Shown here: one piece after another, positions 46,519 to 55,315 of the stretch
How positions within the stretch are numbered: the stretch's first letter is position 1
Layout: each line of letters opens with the position of its first letter
Source: Pseudonocardia sp. DSM 110487
Lineage (GTDB): Bacteria > Actinomycetota > Actinomycetes > Mycobacteriales > Pseudonocardiaceae
Assembly (NCBI RefSeq): GCF_019468565.1
Contig: NZ_CP080521.1
Coordinates: 1,116,001-1,180,000, forward strand
DNA: 64,000 nt
Direction of reading: 5' to 3'
The notes under the pieces: model-generated
Told to the model about the DNA's origin: nothing
Databases searched by the model: none
Seen by the model: only the letters and a program-made list of their open reading frames with translations
Program-made: the position numbers and the translations under genes

Positions 46519-47085
46519 ATGGACTTCATCGGTTACCGCAGCGACGCTCTCGGAGCTGCCGTCGACTTGGTGAACGCCGTGATCGAGGACCCGGAGGGCC
46601 GGGCGCCCGACCAGCTGCGGGGCGTACTGGTCGCGCACTCCTACCGCGCTCTCGACGCTCCGGACAGCATCGAGCCCGCGCTGCGCGCATGGGCGCGCCG
46701 GCTACGCACCGTGTTCGACGTCGCGAGCGACGACGAGGCCGCCGCCGCGCTCAACGCGCTGCTCGTCGACGTGCGGATCGAGCCGCACCTCACCAACCAC
46801 GACGGTGTGAGCTGGCACCTGCACTACACCCCGCCGGAGGCCGGTCTCGTCGACCGGATCCGCGCCACCACCGCGTTCGCGCTGGCGATGCTCGTGTCCG
46901 AGTACGGCATCACCCGCCACGGCCGCTGTGCCGCGGAGGGCTGCGCGAAGGTGTTCGCCGACACCTCCCGCAACGCCGCGCGCCGCTACTGCTCGTCCTC
47001 GTGTGCCAACCGCTCCGCCGTGGCCGCGCACCGGGCGCGCGTCAAGGCACGAGCTCAGCAAGCGCTCCCGACCAGCCCGCGGTAG
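46519..47085 (+). CDS. CGNR zinc-finger domain protein
   Basis: A 188-residue protein. The N-terminal ABATE-like region (SDALGAAVDLVNAVIEDPEG) and a C-terminal zinc finger, GRCAAEGCAKVFADTSRNAA then RYCSSSCANRSAVAAHRAR, match the CGNR family, with ANRSAVAAHRAR in the CGNRxRxxxxR position. Such proteins are putative transcriptional regulators. The C-terminal 31 bp overlap the convergent glgA gene end. ATG 46519 follows a TAGTAATAG stretch that could hold the promoter. Confidence 0.82.
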   Translation: MDFIGYRSDALGAAVDLVNAVIEDPEGRAPDQLRGVLVAHSYRALDAPDSIEPALRAWARRLRTVFDVASDDEAAAALNALLVDVRIEPHLTNHDGVSWHLHYTPPEAGLVDRIRATTAFALAMLVSEYGITRHGRCAAEGCAKVFADTSRNAARRYCSSSCANRSAVAAHRARVKARAQQALPTSPR

Positions 47086-48242
47086 ATCTCCACGGTCCGG
47101 GCCGCCGCCTCTTGCCAGCTGAACTCCCGCTCCGCCCGCACCCGGCCCGCCTCGCCCATGGCGGCGGCGCGGGCCGGGTCGGCGAGCAGCGAGTTGACGG
47201 CCGCGGCGAGTCCGGCGCGGAACGTGTCCACCTCGTGCTCGTCGAAGTGGGCGAGCAGCCCGGTCTTGCCGTCGGCGACGACCTCGGGGATCCCGCCGAC
47301 GTCGGAGGCGACCACCGCGGTGCCGCACGCCATGGCCTCGAGGTTGACGATGCCGAGCGGCTCGTAGACCGACGGGCAGACGAACACGGTGGCCGCGGAC
47401 AGGATCTGGCGCACCGCCGTGGTGGGCAGCATGCCGCGCACCCACACCACGCCGGAGCGGGCCGCGCTGAGCTCGGCCACCGCGGCCTCGGTCTCGGTGG
47501 CGATTTCCGGCGTGTCCGGCGCCCCCGCGCACAGGACGATCTGCGCGTCGTGGTCGATGTGGTGGGCGGCGGCGATCAGGTGCGAGAGCCCCTTCTGCCG
47601 GGTGATCCGCCCGACGAAGACCACGCTCGGCCGGTCCGGATCGATGCCTGCGGCCCGCACGGCGTCCCGTGCGGGGTCCGGGTGGTAGAAGCCGGTGTCG
47701 ATCCCGTTGTGCACGACGTGGACGCGGGCGGCGTCCAGCGCGGGGTAGCACTCCAGGACGTCCCGTCGCATCCCCGCGCTCACCGCGATCACGGCGTCGG
47801 CCGCCTCGTATGCGGTGCGCTCCACCCACGACGAGAGCCGGTAGCCGCCGCCGAGCTGCTCGGCCTTCCACGGCCGTCGCGGTTCTAGCGAGTGCGCCGT
47901 GGCGACGTGCGGCACCCCGTGCAGCACCTTCGCCAGGTGGCCTGCCATGTTGGCGTACCAGGTGTGGGAGTGGGCGAGGTCGACCCCGCCGAGCGCGGCC
48001 ACCATCGACAGATCCGCGCCGAGCGTCTGCAGAGCCGGGTTCGCGTCGTCGAGCGACAGCGGCGGCCGGTGCGCATAGGTGTCCGGCGCATCCCGCGGCT
48101 CGCCGAAGCAGTGCACGTCGACGTCCACCAGCTCGCGCAGTGCCGGAGCCAGGTGTTCGACGTGCACGCCGGCCCCGCCGTAGACGTCCGGTGGGTACTC
48201 GCGGGTGAGCAGGCCGATGCGCACGGGCGAACGGTAGGGCAT
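47055..48242 (-). CDS. glgA: GT4 glycosyltransferase, glycogen synthase / alpha-maltose-1-phosphate synthase (GlgA/GlgM)
   Basis: A 395-residue GT4-type glycosyltransferase. It has [20 protein letters not shown] and [15 protein letters not shown], and the sugar-nucleotide site [19 protein letters not shown]. The GT4 acidic motif [20 protein letters not shown] includes the E-x7-E. Actinobacterial members divergent from glgC (as Rv1212c) make maltose-1-phosphate from ADP-glucose. It lies divergent from glgC with 132 bp between. The ATG 48242 is given; a GTG at 48224 ([12 protein letters not shown]) is closer to the usual N-terminus and may be right. Confidence 0.92.
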   Translation of the reverse strand: MPYRSPVRIGLLTREYPPDVYGGAGVHVEHLAPALRELVDVDVHCFGEPRDAPDTYAHRPPLSLDDANPALQTLGADLSMVAALGGVDLAHSHTWYANMAGHLAKVLHGVPHVATAHSLEPRRPWKAEQLGGGYRLSSWVERTAYEAADAVIAVSAGMRRDVLECYPALDAARVHVVHNGIDTGFYHPDPARDAVRAAGIDPDRPSVVFVGRITRQKGLSHLIAAAHHIDHDAQIVLCAGAPDTPEIATETEAAVAELSAARSGVVWVRGMLPTTAVRQILSAATVFVCPSVYEPLGIVNLEAMACGTAVVASDVGGIPEVVADGKTGLLAHFDEHEVDTFRAGLAAAVNSLLADPARAAAMGEAGRVRAEREFSWQEAAARTVEIYRGLVGSAC

Positions 48243-48374
48243 CGGCGGAGGCGGCGGGGTGTGCGGATCACAGGTGTAACCCGGCGTTCCGCTGGCCGAG
48301 GTCTCTTATCGGGCACTAGGGTCGGAACTTGTGACGACGCTGCCGGTAGGTCCGGCCCGTATCGGGGCGACGCC

Positions 48375-49625
48375 ATGACGGGGGCGCGGATGTCCCCTGC
48401 CTCTCCGCTGGCGATGGGGGCCAACGTCCTGGGGGTGGTGCTCGCGGGCGGCGAGGGCAAGCGGCTGTGGCCGCTCACCGCCGACCGCGCGAAGCCGGCC
48501 GTCCCCTTCGGCGGTAACTACCGCCTCATCGACTTCGTGCTGTCCAACCTGGTCAACACCGGGATGCACCGCATCTGCGTGCTCACCCAGTACAAGTCCC
48601 ACTCACTGGACCGCCACATCTCCACCACGTGGCGCCTGTCCAACGTGCTGGGGCAGTACATCACCACCGTCCCCGCCCAGCAGCGGCTCGGCAGGCGCTG
48701 GTACACCGGCAGCGCCGACGCGATCTTCCAGAGCCTCAACCTCGTCTACGACGAGCAGCCCGACTACATCGCGGTGTTCGGCGCCGACCACGTGTACCGG
48801 ATGGATCCGGGGCAGATGATCGCGCGGCACATCGAGAGCGGCGCGGGTGTCACCGTCGCGGGCATCCGGGTGCCCCGGGCGGAGGCGAAGGCGTTCGGTG
48901 TGATCAACTCCGAGGCCGGCGGGAAGATCACCGAGTTCCTCGAGAAGCCGTCCGACCCGCCGTCGGTGCCCGACGACCCGGACGTGACGTTCGCCTCGAT
49001 GGGCAACTACGTGTTCACCACCGAGGTGCTGCTCGAGGCGCTGCGGGCCGACGCCGAGGACGGCGACTCCGACCACGACATGGGCGGCGACATCATCCCG
49101 CGGCTGGTCGCGCAGGGCGACGCCGCGGTGTACGACTTCGCCGACAACGTCGTGCCCGGCGCCACCGACCGCGACGCCGGGTACTGGCGCGACGTCGGCA
49201 CGATCGACGCCTACTACGAGGCACACACCGATCTCGTGTCGGTGCACCCGATCTTCAACCTCTACAACCAGCGCTGGCCCATCCGCACCGCGATGCCGCC
49301 GCTCCCGCCCGCGAAGTTCGTGGAGGGGGGCATCGCGCAGGACTCGATCGTCGGCTCCGGCACGATCATCTCCGGTGCGATCGTGCGCCGGTCGGTGATC
49401 AGCCACAACGTGCGCATCGAGGCCGGGGCCGAGGTGTCCGACTCGGTCGTGCTGCCCGGCGCGAGGGTCGGGCGCGGCGCGATCGTCCGTGGCGCGATCC
49501 TCGACAAGAACGTCGTGATCCCCGACGGTGCGCTGGTGGGGGTCGACCTGGGTCTCGACCGCGCCCGCTACACGGTGAGCCAGGGCGGCGTGGTCGTGCT
49601 GGGCAAGGGCGCCATCGCCCTCTGA
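48375..49625 (+). CDS. glgC: Glucose-1-phosphate adenylyltransferase
   Basis: A 416-residue enzyme. It has [20 protein letters not shown] (nucleotide-binding), [27 protein letters not shown] (catalytic Asp) and FLEKPSDPP (sugar-phosphate site). A left-handed beta-helix C-terminal domain ends [12 protein letters not shown]. It makes ADP-glucose for glycogen and methylglucose polymers. Three ATGs (48375, 48390, 48414) precede the conserved start; the first is given, but family members usually begin nearer the third. Confidence 0.95.
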   Translation: MTGARMSPASPLAMGANVLGVVLAGGEGKRLWPLTADRAKPAVPFGGNYRLIDFVLSNLVNTGMHRICVLTQYKSHSLDRHISTTWRLSNVLGQYITTVPAQQRLGRRWYTGSADAIFQSLNLVYDEQPDYIAVFGADHVYRMDPGQMIARHIESGAGVTVAGIRVPRAEAKAFGVINSEAGGKITEFLEKPSDPPSVPDDPDVTFASMGNYVFTTEVLLEALRADAEDGDSDHDMGGDIIPRLVAQGDAAVYDFADNVVPGATDRDAGYWRDVGTIDAYYEAHTDLVSVHPIFNLYNQRWPIRTAMPPLPPAKFVEGGIAQDSIVGSGTIISGAIVRRSVISHNVRIEAGAEVSDSVVLPGARVGRGAIVRGAILDKNVVIPDGALVGVDLGLDRARYTVSQGGVVVLGKGAIAL

Positions 49626-49650
49626 GCAGCCCGGCGACCCGCCGGCTGCG

Positions 49651-50298
49651 TCAGCCTGTCTTGAGAGCGGCCAGCAGGCCGTCGCCCAGCGGGAGGAGCA
49701 CCGGCACAAGGCGGTCGTCGTCGCGGATCAGGCGGCTCACATCCCGCAGGCCGGCCGTGCTCGCGTCGGAGGCGTCCGGGTCCACCACGCCCGCGCCGAG
49801 CGCGCCCGCGAACACCACGATCCCGCCGTCGCGCAGTAGGCGCACGGCCTCCTCGAGGTAGCGCGGGTAGTCGGCAGGCGCGGCGTCGACGAACACGAGG
49901 TCGTAGCCGGCGTCGGTGAGCCGGGGCAGCACCTCGAGAGCCATCCCGTTGATGAGGCGCAGGCTGGTGGGCCCGTAGCCTGCGGCGAGGAACACACCGC
50001 GGGCCGCGCGCTGGTGCTCAGGGTCGATGTCGATCGAGGTGAGGGTGCCGTCCTGCACCATTCCGCGCAGCAGCCACAGCCCGCTGACGCCCGTGCCGGT
50101 GCCGATCTCCACAACGGCGCGCGCCCCGATCGTGGCCGCGAGGAACCGCAGGCCGGCGCCGGCATCGGGCCCGACGGGCACGCAGCCCGACCGGGTGGCG
50201 TCGGCGCGCGCGGACGTGAGCACGTCGTCCTCGGCGAGATAGGATTCGACGTGGTCACGCAGCGCCCACAGATCGGTTGCGGCGTCCGGCTCCCACAT
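49651..50298 (-). CDS. O-methyltransferase (Rv1220c-like)
   Basis: A 215-residue SAM-dependent methyltransferase. It has VVEIGTGTGVSGLWLLRGM (SAM motif I, near 63-80), TSIDIDPEHQRAAR and DLVFVDAAPADYPRYLEEA, as in the catechol/caffeoyl-CoA O-methyltransferase group. The N-terminus LWALRDHVESYLAEDDVLTSA is conserved in the actinobacterial set next to sigE. Substrate unknown. It is divergent from sigE across a 188-bp control region. Confidence 0.9.
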   Translation of the reverse strand: MWEPDAATDLWALRDHVESYLAEDDVLTSARADATRSGCVPVGPDAGAGLRFLAATIGARAVVEIGTGTGVSGLWLLRGMVQDGTLTSIDIDPEHQRAARGVFLAAGYGPTSLRLINGMALEVLPRLTDAGYDLVFVDAAPADYPRYLEEAVRLLRDGGIVVFAGALGAGVVDPDASDASTAGLRDVSRLIRDDDRLVPVLLPLGDGLLAALKTG

Positions 50299-50335
50299 GA
50301 GGCGGAAGGCTACTTGGCTCGTTCTATCAGGCTCC

Positions 50336-50362
50336 TCTCAGCCGGTTCTCACCCCTGTTTCA
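50336..50362 (+). promoter_or_regulatory. Triple TCTCA-like direct repeat upstream of sigE
   Basis: TCTCA at 50336 and 50347 and TTTCA at 50358, each exactly 11 bp apart, the spacing used by OmpR/PhoB-type regulators. Similar CTCAG half-sites (reverse strand) occur before the response regulator at 3761. In mycobacteria MprA controls sigE. A link from this two-component system to sigE is inference. Confidence 0.5.
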
Positions 50363-50420
50363 CGGGCATCGGGCACGGTATGTGTCAGGCGGTCGGGGTC
50401 GTCGGCCGTGGGGAGTACCG

Positions 50421-50448
50421 GGAACACAGAGCACCGGTTCTCCGTTGG
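50421..50448 (+). promoter_or_regulatory. ECF-sigma type promoter of sigE
   Basis: GGAAC (50421-50425), an 18-bp spacer, then GTTGG (50444-50448), matching the SigE/SigH-type consensus GGAAY-N17-19-GTT. The -10 lies about 39 bp before the sigE ATG at 50487. Suggests autoregulation or control by a SigH-like factor. Confidence 0.6.
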
Positions 50449-50486
50449 CCAGAGGCACGACCCGCCGCAGGAGGTGCGACGCGACG

Positions 50487-51089
50487 ATGAGCGAAGGCTC
50501 AGCCACACTGCCGAGCAGCACGCTGCTGCCCGGTGAGGAGGCCGGCTGGACTCCGCCGAGCTGGGACGACGTGGTGCGTGAGCACGCCGACCGCGTGTAC
50601 CGCCTCGCGTACCGGCTCACCGGCAACCCACACGACGCGGAGGACCTCACCCAGGAGACGTTCGTGCGGGTGTTCCGCTCCCTCGCCTCCTACAAGCCGG
50701 GCACGTTCGAGGGCTGGCTGCACCGCATCACCACGAACCTGTTCCTGGACATGGTGCGCAGGCGCTCGCGCATCCGCATGGAGGCGCTCCCCGAGGACAC
50801 CGACCGGCTCCCCGGCACGGGTCCGCAGCCGGAGCAGGTGTTCTCCGACACCCACCTCGATCCGCAGCTGCAGGCGGCGCTCGACGAGCTGGCGCCCGAG
50901 TTCCGCGCCGCGGTCGTGCTGTGTGATGTCGAAGGTCTCTCCTACGAGGAGATCGGCGCCACGCTCGGCGTGAAGCTGGGTACGGTGAGGAGCAGGATCC
51001 ACCGCGGCCGGGCCGCCCTGCGCGGCGCGCTCGAGCGCCGCAGGGCAGCCGAGGTCCGCGGGGCGGAGCTGGAGGAGGTACACGGGTGA
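50487..51089 (+). CDS. sigE: ECF sigma factor SigE
   Basis: A 200-residue ECF sigma factor. Region 2 has [20 protein letters not shown] and [14 protein letters not shown]. Region 4 has [20 protein letters not shown] and [20 protein letters not shown]. Gene order sigE-rseA-htrA-tatB equals the mycobacterial envelope stress locus. ATG 50487 is preceded by GCAGGAGG and fits the promoter. Its stop overlaps rseA (GTGA), which couples sigma and anti-sigma synthesis. Confidence 0.95.
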   Translation: MSEGSATLPSSTLLPGEEAGWTPPSWDDVVREHADRVYRLAYRLTGNPHDAEDLTQETFVRVFRSLASYKPGTFEGWLHRITTNLFLDMVRRRSRIRMEALPEDTDRLPGTGPQPEQVFSDTHLDPQLQAALDELAPEFRAAVVLCDVEGLSYEEIGATLGVKLGTVRSRIHRGRAALRGALERRRAAEVRGAELEEVHG

Positions 51090-51745
51090 CTTCAGGGCGT
51101 TGGCGCATTTCGGTGACCACCCCGGACTGGGGCCATGATCACCTGTCGTCCGACGCCATCGTCGCCTTCGTCGACGACGAGCTCGCGGCGGGTCCGCACC
51201 TGCGGGCCACCCAGCACATCGCCCAGTGCCACGAGTGCGCCGCCCAGGTCGTCGCGCAGGGGCAGGCCCGCGCCGCGCTGCGCACCGCGGACTGTCCGAG
51301 CCTCCCCTCGTCCCTGTTGTCGAGCCTGCGCTCGATCCCGCAGGACACCGATCTCCCGGCCCCGCCCGCCGGGCTCGCGGTCACCGCCGACGGTCAGCTC
51401 GTCTCGGTGCTGCGCCCCGAGCGCGCGGCGCGTGGAGCCACGCGCGCCGGCTCCGCAGCGCCGCAGGGCGACCGCACGCACCGCAGGATGTGGCTCGGCA
51501 CCGGCGTCGCCGTCACCGGCCTCGCCGCTGGCGCCATCGCGTTCGCCGTGCCGGCCGCCGTCAACGGCTCGCCTGTACCGGCCCCTGCGGAGGCCGACAT
51601 GGTGCAGCGGCCGGTCCTCGGCGGCACCACCACCCCGGTCGACGCCCGCCTGCAGCTCACCCCGCAGCCCGCGGCTGCCACCAGCGCGCCACCGTCGGCG
51701 GCACCCGCGTCAGCGCCTCCCGCCGAGGGCCACCGACCGCGCTGA
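51086..51745 (+). CDS. rseA: Anti-sigma-E factor RseA
   Basis: A 219-residue membrane-anchored anti-sigma factor. The N-terminal zinc-binding domain [20 protein letters not shown] has the motif HIAQCHEC (H-x3-C-x2-C) near 45-55. A single membrane helix ([20 protein letters not shown], about 136-156) is followed by a Pro/Ala-rich outside tail. It should hold SigE inactive until proteolysed or oxidised. GTG 51086 is coupled to sigE. Confidence 0.9.
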   Translation: MTSGRWRISVTTPDWGHDHLSSDAIVAFVDDELAAGPHLRATQHIAQCHECAAQVVAQGQARAALRTADCPSLPSSLLSSLRSIPQDTDLPAPPAGLAVTADGQLVSVLRPERAARGATRAGSAAPQGDRTHRRMWLGTGVAVTGLAAGAIAFAVPAAVNGSPVPAPAEADMVQRPVLGGTTTPVDARLQLTPQPAAATSAPPSAAPASAPPAEGHRPR

Positions 51746-51818
51746 GCTACGCGGACTTCACCGCCCCTGAGGCACGCTGAGGGGGTCCGATCCGCACAGT
51801 CCAGGAGTCTGCCGAGGG

Positions 51819-53453
51819 ATGAGCGATCCCAACACCCCTGCCGAGCCGAGCTCGGTGGAGCGAGGAAACGGCGCCGAGGGCCCTGGCGAGGATCGCACGA
51901 TCGAGATCCCGCGGCAGTCCGACGCGGCGGATGCCACGCAGTCCGACGCCACGGAGTCCGACGTCACGCAGTCCGACGTCACGCCGCCGCGCCTCGGGCC
52001 GCGCCCGCTCGAGCGGCCCGCCGTCGACGACGAGTCCGCCGCGGCGTTCGGCCGCCCGCAGGGCGTGGACGGTGGTTTCGCCGCAATGCGCAACGGCGCC
52101 GCACCGCGGTCCACCACGCTCGTCGCCCCGCCGCCTGCCGCCCTGGCCAGCGCGTTCGGCCGTCCCGACCCTGCCGCCCCGTCCTTGCAGCGACCGACGG
52201 AGAACGGTGCGGGCAATGGCGCGGTGCAGGAGGACTCCTTCTGGTCCGACGGCGCGGAGCGCGATCCGTGGCGCGACCCCGAGAGCGCCGCGGCGCTGGG
52301 CCCGCCTGCCGGTGCGTCGAAAGGCGCGAGCGAGCCCCTGCGCGGCGAGGGGGCCCGGCTCAGCCTGCGCGAGGTGCTCTTCGGTCGCCGCGTCGAGCCG
52401 AGGGCACTCGCGCTGCTCGCTGTGGTCGCGCTGCTCGTTGGGGCCGCGGGGGGCATGGTCGGCCGCTACACGGCGGAGGGAGCGGCCGGCCTCACCGATC
52501 CGGATCCCTCGATCACCCAGACCGTCCCCGGGCGGGAACGCCCGCCCGGCTCGGTGGCCGACATCGCGGCCCGCACGGTGCCCGCCGTCGTCTCGTTCGA
52601 GATCAGGGTGGGCGAGGAGGGCGGTACGGGATCCGGCGTGGTCATCGACCCATCCGGCTATGTCCTCACGAACAACCACGTGGTGGCGCCGGCCGCTGAG
52701 GTCACCGGCGCCCAGATCGAGGCGATCTTCCACGACGGCACCCGCGCCGCGGCCCAGATCGTGGGACGCGACCCGAAGACCGACCTCGCGGTCGTGAAGG
52801 TGGAGGTCGCCAACCCGGTGGTGGCCACGTTCGGGTCGTCGGCAGGGCTCGTCGTCGGCGACGGGGTGATCGCGATCGGCTCCCCGCTGGGCCTGGTCGG
52901 CACCGTCACCGAGGGCATCGTCAGCGCGGTCAACCGCCCGGTGCGCCTGGACGGGGCAGGCACCGACACCAACGCGGTGATCGACGCGATCCAGACCGAC
53001 GCGGCGATCAACCCCGGCAACTCGGGCGGCCCGCTCGTCGACTCCACGGGTGCCGTCGTCGGGATCAACACCGCGATCCGCAGCATCGGGATGGGTGAGG
53101 GCGGCTCGATCGGCCTCGGATTCGCCATCCCGATCGACGACGCCCGCGGCATTGCGGAGGAGCTGATCCGCACCGGGGCGGTCACCCACGCCGAGATCGG
53201 CGTCAACTCCCGCTCGATGACCGACGGCACCACCGACGGCGCCCAGGTGCAGAACGTTCAGCAGGGCGGGGCCGCGGAGGCGGCAGGCATCATCGAGGGC
53301 GACGTGATCACCCGAGTCGGAGACCGCTCGATCGCGGGGGCGGACGAGCTCGTCGTCGCCGTGCGCGAACGCAATCCCGGCGACACGGTGGAGGTCCAGC
53401 TGATCCGCGAGGGGCGCCCACTCACGGTGTCCGTCGTCCTGGCATCGGATTAG
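51819..53453 (+). CDS. htrA: HtrA-like membrane-anchored serine protease
   Basis: A 544-residue protease. A cytoplasmic N-terminal region of about 190 residues, rich in acidic, Pro and Ala residues, includes QSDAT/ESDVT/QSDVT repeats. One helix follows (ALALLAVVALLVGAAGGMVG, about 192-212), then the trypsin-like domain with catalytic H287 (TNNHVV), D322 (KTDLAVV) and S402 (NPGNSGGPLV). A C-terminal PDZ domain (about 445-540) ends the protein. It degrades or refolds damaged envelope proteins under SigE. ATG 51819 is the first Met after a 73-bp gap. Confidence 0.95.
   Translation: MSDPNTPAEPSSVERGNGAEGPGEDRTIEIPRQSDAADATQSDATESDVTQSDVTPPRLGPRPLERPAVDDESAAAFGRPQGVDGGFAAMRNGAAPRSTTLVAPPPAALASAFGRPDPAAPSLQRPTENGAGNGAVQEDSFWSDGAERDPWRDPESAAALGPPAGASKGASEPLRGEGARLSLREVLFGRRVEPRALALLAVVALLVGAAGGMVGRYTAEGAAGLTDPDPSITQTVPGRERPPGSVADIAARTVPAVVSFEIRVGEEGGTGSGVVIDPSGYVLTNNHVVAPAAEVTGAQIEAIFHDGTRAAAQIVGRDPKTDLAVVKVEVANPVVATFGSSAGLVVGDGVIAIGSPLGLVGTVTEGIVSAVNRPVRLDGAGTDTNAVIDAIQTDAAINPGNSGGPLVDSTGAVVGINTAIRSIGMGEGGSIGLGFAIPIDDARGIAEELIRTGAVTHAEIGVNSRSMTDGTTDGAQVQNVQQGGAAEAAGIIEGDVITRVGDRSIAGADELVVAVRERNPGDTVEVQLIREGRPLTVSVVLASD
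51939..51983 (+). repeat. Three 15-bp tandem repeats inside htrA
   Basis: Units start at 51939, 51954 and 51969 and read like CAGTCCGACGTCACG with one or two changes, encoding QSDAT-ESDVT-QSDVT. A degenerate unit may precede them. Such in-frame repeats may vary in number between strains. Confidence 0.7.
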
Positions 53454-53479
53454 GCGCCGACTAGACGTAGGGTGGCAGC

Positions 53480-53869
53480 GTGTTCGACAGCGTCGGCTGG
53501 GGCGAGATCCTCGTGTTGATCGTGGCCGGCCTGTTCATCCTCGGCCCGGAACGGTTGCCGTCCGCGGCGGCGTGGGCGGGCCGGGCCATCCGCCAGGTCC
53601 GCGAGTACGCCACCGGCGCGCGTGAGCAGCTGCGCGGCGAGCTCGGCCCGGAGTTCGACGAGCTGCGCAAGCCGCTCGAGGAACTGCGTGGCCTGCGGAA
53701 CTTCAACCCGCGCACGGCCGTGGCGCGCACGCTCTTCGACGACGAGCAGCCCAAGCCGAACGGCTACACGCCTCCGAAGCCGAACATGACGAAGACCCCA
53801 CCCCCGGCGCCCGCGCCGGAGCGGCTGGCGAAGAACGAGGTCCCCCCGGTCGACCCGGACGCCACCTGA
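53480..53869 (+). CDS. tatB: Sec-independent protein translocase subunit TatB
   Basis: A 129-residue protein. The N-terminus [20 protein letters not shown] contains the single membrane helix. It is followed by the hinge [20 protein letters not shown], an amphipathic helix with [20 protein letters not shown] and a Pro-rich tail. The glutamate in WGEILV and the LGPERLP motif are TatB hallmarks. It partners TatA/TatC (encoded elsewhere) in exporting folded proteins. GTG 53480 starts 26 bp after htrA. Placed after htrA exactly as in mycobacteria. Confidence 0.93.
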   Translation: MFDSVGWGEILVLIVAGLFILGPERLPSAAAWAGRAIRQVREYATGAREQLRGELGPEFDELRKPLEELRGLRNFNPRTAVARTLFDDEQPKPNGYTPPKPNMTKTPPPAPAPERLAKNEVPPVDPDAT

Positions 53870-53878
53870 GGCACAGCC

Positions 53879-53935
53879 TTCCGACGAACGGCGCGTTCGT
53901 CGGATAGGTTCCGACCAACGCGCCGTTCGTCGGAA
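53879..53935. terminator. Long palindrome between convergent tatB and amidase genes
   Basis: TTCCGACGAACGGCGCGTT (53879-53897) pairs, with one or two mismatches, with AACGCGCCGTTCGTCGGAA (53917-53935). Shorter internal GTTCGTCGG/CCGACCAAC stems are also possible. It sits exactly between the two stop codons and should stop both transcripts. Its length suggests a mobile REP-like element. Confidence 0.7.
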
Positions 53936-55315
53936 TCAGGGGCGGCGCTTGTGCCAGTCCGTCGCCTGCTGGAACGCGTGAGCCGCGGCCAGCACCGCGT
54001 TGTCCGCGTGGCGGGGTCCCACGATCTGCAGGCCCACCGGGAGTCCCTCCGCGAAGCCGCAGGGGACGCTCGCGGCGGGCTGCTGGGTCATGTTGAACGG
54101 GTAGGTGAACGGCGTCCAGGTCGTCCACCGCTCCCGCGGCCAGCCGGCCGGCACCTCGATGCCTGCCTCGAAGGCCGGGATCGGGAGCGCCGGAGTGAGC
54201 AGCAGGTCGTAGCGGCTGTGGAAGTCGCCCATGCGGGTGCCCAAGTCGTTGCGCACGGCCATCGCGGTGAGGTAGTCCAGCGCGGACGCCCGCGCGCCCT
54301 GCTCGCTGATCGCCACCAGACCGGGGTCCATCAGCGCGCGCTGCTCGGGCCCCAGGTGCTCGATCGACTTCGCCGCGCCGCTGAACCACAGCGTCTCGAA
54401 CGCCTCGATGGGGTCGGTGAAGCCGGGGTCCGCCTCCTCGACGTGGGCGCCGAGGTCGGCGAACACCCGCACCGCCGCCGCGAACGCCGCCGCGACCTCC
54501 GCGTGGACGTCGACGTAGCCGAGCGTGGGGCTGACCGCGATCCGCAGGCCCGCCACACCCGCGTCGAGCGCGGCGACCGCGGTGCCGGTGGGGGACAGCG
54601 CCCACGGGTCGCGGGGGTCGGCGCCGGACACGACGTCGAGCAGCAGTGCGGCGTCGGCCGCGGTTCGCGTCATGGGGCCGACGTGGGCGAGGGTGCCGAA
54701 CGGGCTCGGCGGGTAGTGCGGCACGCGCCCGTAGGTGGGCTTGAGCGCGGTGGTGCCGGTGAAGGCCGCGGGGATGCGCACGGAACCGCCACCGTCGGTG
54801 CCGAGGCTCAGCGGCCCCATCCCGCAGAGGACGGCCGCCGCGCTACCGCCGGACGAGCCGCCCGCGGTGCGGGTGGGGTCCCACGGGTTGCGGGTGACGC
54901 CGGTGAGCGGGTTGTCCGTCACGCCCTTCCACCCCAGTTCTGGGGTGGTGGTCTTGCCCAGCAGCACGGCGCCCTGCTCGCGCACGCGCGCGACGTGCGG
55001 CCCGTCGACGTCCCACGGCCCGGTCGGGTCCACCGTGCGCGAGCCGCGCAGCGTGGGCCAGCCGCGGGTGAGCAGGATGTCCTTGATGGAGATCGGCACA
55101 CCATCGAGGGCCCCGGCGGGCTCACCGCGCCGCCAGCGCTCCTCGGACTCCTTGGCGGCGCCGAGCGCGGTGTCCGCGTCGACCAGGCAGAACGCATTGA
55201 CCTGCGGGTCGTGGCGCCGGATCCGCTGCAGCGCCGCCTCGGTGGCCTCGATGGGCGAGAGCTCCCCGGAGTGGTAGGCCGCGAGTAGTTCGGTCGCGGT
55301 CAGGTCGGCTGTCAC
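53936..55315 (-). CDS. Amidase (amidase-signature family)
   Basis: A 459-residue Ser-Ser-Lys amidase. Catalytic Lys is in DGVPISIKDILLTRG, the Ser-rich loop in AGGSSGGSAAAVLCGMGPLS and the nucleophile Ser region in GTDGGGSVRIPAAFTG. The C-terminus PCGFAEGLPVGLQIVGPR is standard. It hydrolyses a carboxamide to acid and ammonia; the substrate is unknown. GTG 55315 overlaps the dehydrogenase stop (GTGA), coupling the two. Part of the 53.9-60.7 kb cluster. Confidence 0.92.
   Translation of the reverse strand: MTADLTATELLAAYHSGELSPIEATEAALQRIRRHDPQVNAFCLVDADTALGAAKESEERWRRGEPAGALDGVPISIKDILLTRGWPTLRGSRTVDPTGPWDVDGPHVARVREQGAVLLGKTTTPELGWKGVTDNPLTGVTRNPWDPTRTAGGSSGGSAAAVLCGMGPLSLGTDGGGSVRIPAAFTGTTALKPTYGRVPHYPPSPFGTLAHVGPMTRTAADAALLLDVVSGADPRDPWALSPTGTAVAALDAGVAGLRIAVSPTLGYVDVHAEVAAAFAAAVRVFADLGAHVEEADPGFTDPIEAFETLWFSGAAKSIEHLGPEQRALMDPGLVAISEQGARASALDYLTAMAVRNDLGTRMGDFHSRYDLLLTPALPIPAFEAGIEVPAGWPRERWTTWTPFTYPFNMTQQPAASVPCGFAEGLPVGLQIVGPRHADNAVLAAAHAFQQATDWHKRRP

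Noticed and set aside
51742..51781. CTGAG copies before htrA as a third response-regulator site
   Set aside because: Spacing is 25 and 10 bp rather than 11, and one copy overlaps the rseA stop; too weak to list as a feature.
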